A stretch of DNA of 14,345 nucleotides from Candidatus Kuenenia stuttgartensis (lineage in GTDB: Bacteria > Planctomycetota > Planctomycetia > Isosphaerales > Isosphaeraceae), in assembly GCA_945874095.1 (NCBI GenBank), contig CAMCFM010000049.1:1-14345 (forward strand), written 5' to 3'. The translations under genes and the position numbers were made by a program. The notes below the pieces were generated by a model that saw only the letters and a list, made by a program, of their open reading frames with translations, made no database searches and had not been told where the DNA came from. Below, piece by piece: positions 1-6,141 of the stretch (position 1 is the first letter of the stretch; each line of letters opens with the position of its first letter).

Positions 1-868
1 GGAAATCGTCCTTAAGATACGTGCCCTGAGGGCGGTTGAACGTGGCTTCCTGAAAGCCTCCGTTCTTGAACCCAGCCTGGCCGTTACCGATCACGTCGAC
101 CACGTTACCGTCCAGATCCGCCACAACGATCCGGTTGTTGCCGGTATCCGTCACAATCAGCCTGTTGGCAGGGCCATTTGTATGGACCTTGCCTGGATAG
201 AGCAGAACGTTATCGTGTTTCTTCTCATTTTCAGGGAAGAATTTTACCGGCGTCAGGTTCAGTTCCTTACGCTCGCGATGCTCGGCTAGAAGTTTCCCAA
301 TCACTTCATCCAGCAACTCGTATTTGCCTTCTCCGCTGGTAAATCCGCGATATTTGCCGGTGGCATCAATCAGCACGAAGGTCGGCCAGCTGTTCACTCC
401 AAACTTGTTCCAAACCGTGTGATTGGCATCGTTTATGACCGGGTGCTTGATCCGGTACTCCGCCACTTTTTTCTTGATGTTGTTCGTGTCTTTTTCAGCG
501 TTGAATTTGGCTGTATGGACGCCGATCACGACCAGCTCGTTCGGATACTTCTTTTCAAGCCGTTCCAGGTCAGGCAAAACGTGGTGGCAGTTGATACAAC
601 AGTATGTCCAGAAGTCCAGAAGTACAATCTTGCCTTTGAGATCTTCGATACGGATCGGGCCGGCCGTGTTGATCCAGTCCACTCCACCTTCAAGGTCGAC
701 TTTCGGGCCATCCTGATAAGCAGCTTGCGTCACGAGCGGGTTCCTCGAAAGATCGAGCTTGTGCGATGGGCGGTTGAGAAGACCCGTCACGGCCACCGTA
801 ATAGCCAACAGACCTGCTATCCACCAGATCCGAGTGCTACGGCCAGAGTTGGTTTGATGTTGATGCAT
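1..868 (-). CDS. Membrane-anchored thioredoxin-like / NHL-repeat protein (N-terminal part)
   Basis: The reading frame starts at the ATG at 868-866 and stays open to the left edge, giving 289 visible residues; the C-terminus is missing. Residues 14-31 form a hydrophobic helix after a short basic start, so this is a likely signal anchor with the rest outside the cytoplasm. Residues about 60-195 are a thioredoxin/TlpA-like domain with the redox motif C91-I-N-C94 (context WTYCCINCHH) and the cis-proline segment SWPTF (P162). From about 233 a beta-propeller begins with the NHL signature RLIVTDTGNNRIVVADLDG. This architecture matches the NHLRC2-like thioredoxin-NHL family, which has a conserved CCINC site. 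The expected role is thiol-disulfide chemistry coupled to a propeller binding surface; the substrate is unknown. The upstream GGAAAGG is about 11 nt from the ATG, a weak ribosome binding site. The gene is divergent from the AAA+ gene. Confidence 0.9.
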   Translation of the reverse strand, partial: MHQHQTNSGRSTRIWWIAGLLAITVAVTGLLNRPSHKLDLSRNPLVTQAAYQDGPKVDLEGGVDWINTAGPIRIEDLKGKIVLLDFWTYCCINCHHVLPDLERLEKKYPNELVVIGVHTAKFNAEKDTNNIKKKVAEYRIKHPVINDANHTVWNKFGVNSWPTFVLIDATGKYRGFTSGEGKYELLDEVIGKLLAEHRERKELNLTPVKFFPENEKKHDNVLLYPGKVHTNGPANRLIVTDTGNNRIVVADLDGNVVDVIGNGQAGFKNGGFQEATFNRPQGTYLKDDF

Positions 869-1057
869 GACGCGCCGAACCTTTCCATCGTTTTTTTTGA
901 AAGTCGTTGGGTTGGGTTGGAGATGGGGGATGCCCCAAAAGTCAGGAGGCAAGTTTGCCCTTTGGAACTGTCCCTATTTCAAGGCCAGTCAAGGGTTGAT
1001 TCCTATATCTTAGTCGTTTGCCGGCCAATGTTCCACAATTCCACAGAATCAAAAGAC

Positions 1058-1086
1058 TTAAAACAGGCTTTATTGTGATCTATAAT
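1058..1086 (+). promoter_or_regulatory. Candidate sigma70-type promoter for the AAA+/VWA operon
   Basis: A perfect TATAAT lies at 1081-1086, and TTAAAA (4 of 6 to TTGACA) lies at 1058-1063 with a 17-nt spacer. The predicted transcription start, about 1093, falls inside the dyad at 1090-1120. The 5' leader to the chosen AAA+ start would be about 170 nt. This is inferred from consensus only. Confidence 0.45.
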
Positions 1087-1089
1087 CGG

Positions 1090-1120
1090 CTGTAACCATA
1101 TGTTATGTAGTTGGTTACAG
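1090..1120. promoter_or_regulatory. Perfect 9-bp inverted repeat, candidate operator
   Basis: CTGTAACCA (1090-1098) and TGGTTACAG (1112-1120) are exact reverse complements around a 13-nt centre. The dyad starts 4 nt after the TATAAT box and covers the predicted transcription start, a classical place for a repressor operator. It could also act as a leader RNA hairpin. I cannot assign a regulator family. The half-site is not a match to operators I know well. Confidence 0.45.
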
Positions 1121-1264
1121 GTGTTTTTGTGTTATTGGTGCAGAGCCGTGCCGAAGGTTCGTTCAGGTGGACAGTTTCCCACACAGGACTATCATAATTT
1201 GATACGATGTACTCTTCAGGGTACCGATGGATTCGAATTTGAACTTGATTCGCGAAGTGATTTC

Positions 1265-2695
1265 ATGACCACAACTGCACGGCCACACACGCTCGGCGAT
1301 CTGAAACAATCAGGCTACAAATCGGAATCCGTCAAGGATGAACTCAGGCGTAATCTGATCGCCAAACTGAGAACCGGCGAACCGCTCTTCCCCGGTATTC
1401 TGGGCTACGACGAAACCGTCTTCCCTCAGATTCAGAACGCAGTCCTTTCGCGTCACGACATTCTCCTGCTAGGCCTTCGTGGTCAGGCGAAGACACGTTT
1501 GCTGCGTCAGCTGGTGCACCTGCTGGACGATGCCATTCCGATCGTGGCAGGCTCGGAAATCAACGACGATCCACTGGCCCCCATCTCGCACATGGCCCGT
1601 GAGCTGATTCGTTCCAAGGGCGACGATACGCCTATCGAGTGGGTCGGCCGCGACCGCCGATATACTGAAAAACTTGCCACGCCCGATGTCACCATCGCTG
1701 ACCTGATCGGCGAGATTGACATGATCAAACATGCGGAAGGGCGATACCTTTCGAGCGAGGATACGCTCCACTTCGGACTGATCCCACGCGCCAATCGCGG
1801 CATCTTCTGTATGAACGAACTGCCCGACCTGGCGCCCAAGATTCAGGTCGGAATGTTTAACGTTCTTGAGGAGCGAGACGTTCAGGTACGCGGCTTCCCG
1901 ATCCGGCTGAACCTTGACCTGAGCATGGTCTTCTCAGCCAACCCAGAGGATTACACCAATCGGGGCCGCATTGTGACCCCACTGAAGGACCGGATCGGTT
2001 CCGTGATTCGCACCCACTACCCGCTGACTCGTGAGCTGGGCATGGCCATCAGCGATGCCGAAGCCTGGACCGACCGAGGAGCTGGCCTGAAGCTTTTCAC
2101 GCCGGTTTATATGAAGGAACTGGTCGAAGAATACGCCCGGGCAGCCCGGACCAGTGGATCCGTGAATCAGCAGTCGGGCGTTTCGGTACGGATGTCGATC
2201 TGCAACCTCGAAAATTGCATTTCGGCAGCTGAACGTCGCTCGATTCTGGCCGGCGAGGAATGGGTCGTTCCACGCCCTTCCGACCTCTCAGGCCTTTCAG
2301 CAGGCTCGCGTGGCAAGATCGAACTGACCCTGACCGAAGACGATGGTCAGGAAGATGATCTGGTCAATCGCCTGCGTGCCGAGGCCACAAAAACCGTCTT
2401 CTCGCAATATTTCGACCTCAAGAGCTTCCGTCAGGCTGTCGAATATTTTGACGGCGGGAAGACTCTGGAACTGAGCGAATCGCAAGCCTCTAAAGATATC
2501 GTCAAAACGGTGGAAGACGTTCCCCAGATTCTGCAATCCGCCGAAAACTTCGTTCAGCGCCATTTAAACGCCCCTTCCGCCGAAGTGCGCAAGGAACTCG
2601 TGGCAGGTGCTGTCGAATTTATTCTGGATGGCCTGCATGTGAACAACAAGCTCAACAAGAGCTCGAAAAGTGGTTCAGCCAGCTACCGTCGCTGA
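1265..2695 (+). CDS. ChlI/MoxR-like AAA+ ATPase (magnesium chelatase-type)
   Basis: A 476-residue cytoplasmic AAA+ ATPase. Walker A is GLRGQAKT (70-77). The Walker B region reads GIFCMNELPDL (about 179-189), with Asn184 where most AAA+ proteins have Asp, followed by Glu185. Sensor-1 is in VFSANPEDYT (Asn226), and a candidate arginine finger is in PLKDRIGS (Arg243). The segment EERDVQVRGFPIRL resembles the ChlI-type hairpin after Walker B. This matches a COG1239-like group that remodels or activates target proteins together with a VWA partner, which here is the next gene. The open frame extends upstream to about 1100, but those 55 codons look non-coding. I therefore chose the ATG at 1265, just before the conserved N-terminus, although its Shine-Dalgarno signal is poor. 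The target is unknown, and chlorophyll-type chelation is unlikely because no tetrapyrrole genes are nearby. Confidence 0.88.
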   Translation: MTTTARPHTLGDLKQSGYKSESVKDELRRNLIAKLRTGEPLFPGILGYDETVFPQIQNAVLSRHDILLLGLRGQAKTRLLRQLVHLLDDAIPIVAGSEINDDPLAPISHMARELIRSKGDDTPIEWVGRDRRYTEKLATPDVTIADLIGEIDMIKHAEGRYLSSEDTLHFGLIPRANRGIFCMNELPDLAPKIQVGMFNVLEERDVQVRGFPIRLNLDLSMVFSANPEDYTNRGRIVTPLKDRIGSVIRTHYPLTRELGMAISDAEAWTDRGAGLKLFTPVYMKELVEEYARAARTSGSVNQQSGVSVRMSICNLENCISAAERRSILAGEEWVVPRPSDLSGLSAGSRGKIELTLTEDDGQEDDLVNRLRAEATKTVFSQYFDLKSFRQAVEYFDGGKTLELSESQASKDIVKTVEDVPQILQSAENFVQRHLNAPSAEVRKELVAGAVEFILDGLHVNNKLNKSSKSGSASYRR

Positions 2696-2776
2696 TCCCA
2701 GAGCATTCTAATTCGATATAAATCCTGTCCATAGCGATTGCATTTCAGCCAGAACAGAAAACGGGAGCGAGCCGAG

Positions 2777-3919
2777 ATGTCGATTCATGAATATGCAGCA
2801 TGGGATGGGAGTCAGGATCCGACAGGGTCGAAGTCGGAATCGGTCTTCGACAAACTGGCAGAATATATGATGAGCATGGGCGACGAAATCTGGCAGAGAA
2901 TTGACCAGAGCGACGAGGATACGAAAGAGATTCTCGACCTGATCCGTCAGGAAGGCTTGATTGAGAAGGACGAACACGGGCATTATCAGGTTTCGGCCAA
3001 GGGCTTGCGGCGGATTCAGCAATCGGCACTGTCGAACCTGTTTCAATCGTTTGACCGCGACTCGATGGGCAAGCACGACACCACCCACAAGGGCGCTGGA
3101 ACGGTGGTGCATGAGGATAGCAAGGCTTATGAATTCGGCGATAATTTGTCGAATATCAACCTTCATGAGACCATGCGAAATGCAATCGCCCGCAAGGGCG
3201 GTGGGCCACCTGTGAAGTTGGAACAAGACGATTTTGTAGTGTATGAAACGGAATATCAGACGTCATGCGCCACAGTGGTTTTGATTGACATGTCCGGCTC
3301 CATGAACCGGTCTGGTAAATATGCAATGACCAAGCAGGTGGCTATGGGGTTGGCTGCGATGGTCAGGGCACAATATCCGACAGATTCGCTGAAAATGGTC
3401 GGGTTTTACAGTTATGCAAGCCCCATGACAGAACGCGAGCTTTTGAATTCGGCTCCGAAGCAGGTTTCAATGTTTGATTCGAAAGTGCATTTGCGGATCT
3501 CGCTTGATCAATCGCCTAAAAAGGTGCCTCAGCACTTCACCAATATCCATGCCGGTTTGAAACTGGCCCGGAACATGCTGATGAGGGAATCGAGTGCCAA
3601 CAAGCAGATCATTCTGATCACCGATGGCGAACCGACCGCCCATATTGAGGGTCGTGACTTGCTCCTGATTTATCCACCGTCACCCCGAACGGCCAATGCG
3701 ACACTTTCAGAGGCCAAACGCTGTGCAGCGTCGGGGATCCGCGTCTCGAGCTTCGCTTTGATCGAAGATTATTACTACTTCGGGCTGGTCAATTTTGTAG
3801 GCGAACTTGCGAGAATCACCCGTGGAGTGGCTGGATATTGCACGTCTGAACAATTAGGGCAGGCAGTATTCGAGAATTTCACCAGCGGACGCAAGCAAAG
3901 GCAGATCAGACGGGTGTGA
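2777..3919 (+). CDS. VWA (von Willebrand A) domain protein, partner of the AAA+ ATPase
   Basis: A 380-residue soluble protein with no signal peptide or membrane segment. The C-terminal half (about 160-375) is a VWA domain with an intact metal-ion-dependent adhesion site: D171-M-S173-G-S175, Thr255 (FTNIHAGL) and Asp283 (LITDGEPTAH). The N-terminal half is acidic and charged (about 20-95) with no domain I can name. The start at 2777 is preferred over an in-frame ATG at 2738 because GGGAG (2763-2767) lies 9 nt upstream. It follows the AAA+ gene by 81 nt on the same strand, so the pair is probably one operon. In AAA+/VWA pairs (MoxR-VWA, ChlI-ChlD, RavA-ViaA) the VWA protein recruits the target to the ATPase ring. 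That role is inferred here. Confidence 0.88.
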   Translation: MSIHEYAAWDGSQDPTGSKSESVFDKLAEYMMSMGDEIWQRIDQSDEDTKEILDLIRQEGLIEKDEHGHYQVSAKGLRRIQQSALSNLFQSFDRDSMGKHDTTHKGAGTVVHEDSKAYEFGDNLSNINLHETMRNAIARKGGGPPVKLEQDDFVVYETEYQTSCATVVLIDMSGSMNRSGKYAMTKQVAMGLAAMVRAQYPTDSLKMVGFYSYASPMTERELLNSAPKQVSMFDSKVHLRISLDQSPKKVPQHFTNIHAGLKLARNMLMRESSANKQIILITDGEPTAHIEGRDLLLIYPPSPRTANATLSEAKRCAASGIRVSSFALIEDYYYFGLVNFVGELARITRGVAGYCTSEQLGQAVFENFTSGRKQRQIRRV

Positions 3920-3989
3920 ACCTAGCCGCCGGTTCGCGGAAGATATAAACCCTGGATGTATGAATCTAGCCGCCGGTTCGCGGAAGATA
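3917..3989. repeat. 29-nt direct repeat, two copies, 44-nt period
   Basis: Two copies lie at 3917-3945 and 3961-3989, each TGAAYCTAGCCGCCGG followed by TTCGCGGAAGATA, with a single difference (C/T at the fifth base). The first copy overlaps the TGA stop of the VWA gene. The shared CTAGCCGC core also occurs in the hairpin at 9146-9180 (minus strand). It is probably a dispersed intergenic repeat family. Confidence 0.8.
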
Positions 3990-4004
3990 AATAACCGGGG
4001 CTAG
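3966..4004. repeat. Imperfect hairpin in the second repeat copy
   Basis: CTAGCC-G-CCGGTT (3966-3978) pairs with AACCGGGGCTAG (3993-4004), giving 12 pairs with one bulged or offset G and a loop of about 14 nt. No T-run follows, so this is either a rho-independent-like 3' end without a U-tract or a palindromic repeat. The first copy has only a degenerate version of the right arm. Confidence 0.55.
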
Positions 4005-4025
4005 CGTCAAGACCGGCTAGATAAC

Positions 4026-4044
4026 AGCCAAGTTGTGCTTGGCT
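4026..4044 (+). terminator. Perfect 7-bp hairpin downstream of the AAA+/VWA operon
   Basis: AGCCAAG (4026-4032) and CTTGGCT (4038-4044) flank a 5-nt loop. There is no T-run immediately after it, so terminator activity is possible but unproven. The position, about 107 nt after the VWA stop and before the next promoter region, suits a 3'-end structure. Confidence 0.35.
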
Positions 4045-4315
4045 ACGATTGGCCTAAAAAGCGGAAGTGATTTCTCGCCTGTTCCTTAGTTTTAGCGGGG
4101 GTCGTCATTCTGTTTGACAAAAATGAGAAAGTGTTTGACAGCGTTAAATCGTAATTGTACTGTAAGTGAATGATTCTACACAGATAACCAAGAAATATGT
4201 TGTTGCCCTGCTTCCTCCAATCTGGTTGGAAAATGGACTCTTGACATATTATGGATCTGCGGCGAATCAAAATTGTTCCAGATTTGTCAGTTTGAATTGA
4301 CAGGAGTTTCCGGCT
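4045..4315 (+). promoter_or_regulatory. Upstream region of the DUF1559 gene with repeated TTGACA hexamers
   Basis: This AT-rich stretch has TTGACA at 4114-4119, 4135-4140, 4241-4246 and 4297-4302. The first two lie in a repeated GTTTGACA 21 nt apart. None has a strong -10 at 17 nt; the best for the second is TACTGT. A separate TATTAT at 4247-4252 has only a weak, close -35. The last TTGACA runs into AGGAG (4302-4306), which is 9 nt from the ATG at 4316 and is the ribosome binding site. At least one promoter is expected here but I cannot fix it. Confidence 0.35.
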
Positions 4316-5410
4316 ATGCAAAAAAGCATCTTCCGAAAGCCTAAAAACGGCTTTACCTTGATTGAGCTTCTAGTCGTTATCGCGATTATCGCAGTGCTTA
4401 TCTCACTGCTCTTGCCAGCCGTTCAGTCGGCGCGTGAGGCAGCGCGACGCTCGCAATGCGTCAACAATCTTAAACAACTCGGTCTTGCGGTGCATAATTA
4501 TGCTTCGCAGAATATGGTATTCCCGATGCAGACCATGTTTCCCACAGCCAATGTAGAAAGCTGGGGCTGGAGCTACGGCTGGGGCCTGTCGATTTTGCCG
4601 AATCTTGAGCAAGGTCCGGCCTTCAATGCATTTAACTTCTCTATTGGCATCTTCGGTAACGCTGGGGGAAATACCTTTCAGCAGGGCAATAACACGGTCA
4701 TGAACCTTCAGCTTTCTGTTTTTTCATGCCCTTCGGATGGTTCGCTGAAAACCCCGACAGGTGTTTATGGCGGTACGAACTATGTTGGTAATTATGGTGG
4801 CCCTGGGCAACTGGCCAATGCTGGAGCGAACGGTTCATTCAGTGGTACGATCATACCAAATGCTTGGTATAACGACCCAAATCTTGGCCCGATCGGGTTT
4901 CAGTCGATAACTGATGGTACGTCGAACACCGCTCTGTTCAGCGAGCGTCTGCTCGGCATTGTTGGCAACCCGACTGTCAAGCTGAATTCATCCGATGCCA
5001 AGCGATCCATCTTTCAGGTCGCGGGCCCGGTTGCAGGTTCTGATGTTGCTGGTGTGAACACCTTTGTCGGGGCCTGCAAATCTTTGCCTGGCTCTGCCAC
5101 ATCGATTCGGTCCAATGGGAATGGCTACACGTGGTTCGCCGGTTATCCATGGCACGTTGCCGTGAATGCCTATACGCATGTGGGCGGACCGAATTCGACG
5201 TCATGCAACAATTCGGCGGATCAGGGCGGCTGGCTCAGCTTTACAGGTCCTCTGGGTACTGCTCCTCCAAACAGCAATCACCCCGGCGGCGTGAATATGG
5301 GAATGGCCGACGGCTCCGTGCGTTTTGTCAAGGACTCGATCAATCTGCCAACCTTCTGGTCAATTGGTACCCGAAAAGGCGGCGAAGTTGTGAGTGCAGA
5401 TTCCTTTTGA
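4316..5410 (+). CDS. DUF1559 (SBP_bac_10-like) pseudopilin-type protein
   Basis: A 364-residue exported protein of the type present in many copies per planctomycete genome. A short basic leader ends at Gly12, followed by FTLIELLVVIAIIAVLISLL, the type IV prepilin motif with Glu at mature position 5 (E17). It is expected to be cleaved after Gly12 by a prepilin peptidase. The segment SAREAARRSQCVNNLKQLGL (38-57) is the usual helix after the membrane part. The C-terminus has the H-X9-DG motif (His322, Asp332-Gly333) that defines the family. The middle is rich in Gly, Asn and Ser, as in beta-rich surface domains. AGGAG at 4302-4306 supports the start. The small lipoprotein gene follows after 146 nt. 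Function in the family is unproven; a surface or pilus-like structural role is inferred. Confidence 0.95.
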   Translation: MQKSIFRKPKNGFTLIELLVVIAIIAVLISLLLPAVQSAREAARRSQCVNNLKQLGLAVHNYASQNMVFPMQTMFPTANVESWGWSYGWGLSILPNLEQGPAFNAFNFSIGIFGNAGGNTFQQGNNTVMNLQLSVFSCPSDGSLKTPTGVYGGTNYVGNYGGPGQLANAGANGSFSGTIIPNAWYNDPNLGPIGFQSITDGTSNTALFSERLLGIVGNPTVKLNSSDAKRSIFQVAGPVAGSDVAGVNTFVGACKSLPGSATSIRSNGNGYTWFAGYPWHVAVNAYTHVGGPNSTSCNNSADQGGWLSFTGPLGTAPPNSNHPGGVNMGMADGSVRFVKDSINLPTFWSIGTRKGGEVVSADSF

Positions 5411-5556
5411 TTGCAAGAATTCGAGAGCTTACGGGCAGGTGTTGATTCACTCTCCCGGAGGTTCTTGAAATTCATAGTGCGGCACCAAACTTAAATCCAT
5501 CCAGTTGCAAAGTTTCCAAACGACTCAAGGCTGAATATTGACAAGGGGATTCTCGT
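5411..5556 (+). other. Gap between DUF1559 and the lipoprotein gene
   Basis: No gene is visible. Short complementary pieces (CAAGAA/TTCTTG and GAGAG/CTCTC) could pair only with large internal loops, and I do not call a terminator. TTGACA at 5538-5543 merges with AAGGGGA (5543-5549), the ribosome binding site of the next gene. Confidence 0.4.
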
Positions 5557-5739
5557 ATGAATCGGATTCCGGTATTGATGGTCTGTTTCATGCTCATCTT
5601 CGGGCTGAACGGTTGTGGCGGCGGTAATGTTCCGAAAACAGACGATGCTGCAAAAACCCCGGACAACCGTCCGGCCGGTTTTGAAGATATGATGAAAGGC
5701 ATGGAAGGCAACATGACCAAGACCGCCAAAAAGAAGTAA
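5557..5739 (+). CDS. Small lipoprotein of about 60 residues
   Basis: A 60-residue protein with a typical lipoprotein signal: basic N-terminus (MNR), hydrophobic core to about residue 16 and lipobox L17-N-G-C20. The mature part is only 41 residues, Gly-rich at first, then charged (GFEDMMKGMEGNM) and ending in TAKKK. Lipidation at Cys20 would anchor it to a membrane. AAGGGGA at 5543-5549 gives a good ribosome binding site 7-8 nt from the ATG. It lies downstream of and co-directional with the DUF1559 gene, an arrangement I recall as common in planctomycetes, so it may be an accessory envelope component. No enzymatic domain fits in this length. Confidence 0.75.
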   Translation: MNRIPVLMVCFMLIFGLNGCGGGNVPKTDDAAKTPDNRPAGFEDMMKGMEGNMTKTAKKK

Positions 5740-5768
5740 CCCGCTGGTAATCATCCTCTAGCAAATTA

Positions 5769-5788
5769 GGGTGGGATGAATCCCACCC
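5769..5788. terminator. Strong hairpin after the lipoprotein gene
   Basis: GGGTGGGAT (5769-5777) and ATCCCACCC (5780-5788) are exact reverse complements, separated by GA; in RNA this would be about 8 bp with a 4-nt loop. There is no T-run on the plus side. It lies 29 nt after the lipoprotein stop, so it may end that transcript. Part of it recurs at 5875-5890, so it may also belong to a repeat family. Confidence 0.4.
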
Positions 5789-5890
5789 GCTTCCAGGGTG
5801 ATTCGTGGATTATCGAGACAAACCCGTTTCGTAATAATGCTTTATCTTATGTGAGTGAGAGGCGTTGAGAAGTAGAATCCCACCTGCTTC
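5778..5890. repeat. 16-nt direct repeat GAATCCCACCYGCTTC
   Basis: Copies lie at 5778-5793 and 5875-5890, with one difference (C/T). The second copy can pair locally (AGAAGTAG with CTGCTTCT, 5869-5891, one G-T pair) and abuts the left edge of the long dispersed repeat. Confidence 0.5.
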
Positions 5891-6060
5891 TATACCCCTC
5901 TCATTCTGAAATCTGGAGTTTGAGTCTGAAATTTGGGGCGGAGCCCAACGGCGATTCGTAATTCATGAAGAAACAATATGTTATGTAGGCCATATCCCCT
6001 GACATGGCGGTCTTTGGCTCAAATGGCAAAACCCCGCCCGGTCAGGGTGCCGTGCCTATA
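5890..6060. repeat. Long dispersed repeat, copy 1
   Basis: About 120 nt (5890-6010) align with 14120-14239, with about 13 differences including one single-base gap. The left arm (5890-5983) begins CTATACCCCTCTCATTCTGA and contains GGAGCCCAACGGCGATTC; it is not palindromic. The right part is a pair of inverted REP-like hairpins. It carries no coding capacity, so it is a non-autonomous repeat. Confidence 0.85.
5984..6060. repeat. Inverted pair of REP-like hairpins (BIME), copy 1
   Basis: Unit A (5984-6011) begins TGTAGGCC; its stem GCCATATC/GACATGGC has one mismatch around loop CCCT. Unit B (6033-6060) is in the opposite orientation and more degenerate, reading TATAGGCACGGCACCCTGAC on the minus strand. 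Unit A has GTAG just 5' of the stem, the tetranucleotide typical of RAYT-mobilised REPs. Confidence 0.7.
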
Positions 6061-6078
6061 AAAATACGCTTTTGAGCG
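6058..6078 (-). terminator. Weak intrinsic terminator candidate for uvrA
   Basis: On the minus strand CGCT-CAAA-AGCG is followed by TATTTTTATA, a short 4-bp stem with a T-rich tail, about 64 nt after the uvrA stop. The stem is short, so termination may be weak or aided by the adjoining REP hairpins. Confidence 0.3.
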
Positions 6079-6141
6079 CGATCGCGGTTTAGGGATCTCC
6101 TCTGCACATCCATAAACCCGGAACCCTACATTACAATTGCA

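Larger units (their letters stand above)
869..1264. other. Divergent intergenic region (about 396 nt)
   Basis: This separates the thioredoxin-NHL gene (minus) from the AAA+ gene (plus). The frames across it give low-complexity translations unlike any family I know, so I treat it as non-coding. It holds a candidate promoter (1058-1086) and a dyad (1090-1120), then about 145 nt of apparent 5' leader with no obvious structure. Only a weak purine stretch precedes the AAA+ start codon. Confidence 0.55.
5740..6141. other. Repeat-rich intergenic region (about 400 nt)
   Basis: This lies between the convergent lipoprotein gene (plus) and uvrA (minus). It holds a hairpin (5769-5788), a 16-nt direct repeat, the long dispersed repeat (5890-6060) with its REP pair, and a weak minus-strand terminator for uvrA. 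I find no convincing gene. Confidence 0.6.

Noticed and set aside
419..1078. Plus-strand open frame of 219 codons
   Set aside because: It is antisense to the thioredoxin-NHL gene, whose translation has clear domain motifs. The plus-strand product resembles no family and runs through the promoter region.
1100..1264. Extra 55 codons upstream of the AAA+ start
   Set aside because: The translation is Cys/Trp-rich and unlike the family. Conserved sequence begins just after the ATG at 1265, and the upstream start lies inside the dyad.
3917..3989. Possible CRISPR-like array
   Set aside because: There are only two units with a 15-nt gap, the first overlaps a coding sequence, and no cas genes are present.
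4216..4230. TCCAA/TTGGA stem
   Set aside because: A 5-bp stem in AT-rich sequence is expected by chance and lacks a terminator tail.
4285..4302. Short inverted repeat TGTCA-N8-TGACA next to the DUF1559 ribosome binding site
   Set aside because: Only 5 bp, too short to claim a riboregulator or operator.
4043..4321. Minus-strand open frame of 92 codons between the VWA and DUF1559 genes
   Set aside because: It overlaps the start of the DUF1559 gene, has no recognisable domain and covers the region with promoter-like hexamers and hairpins.
6077..6086. CGCGATCGCG palindrome containing the cyanobacterial HIP1 octamer GCGATCGC
   Set aside because: It is a single isolated occurrence in this region and nothing else suggests a cyanobacterium. 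It is most likely chance.
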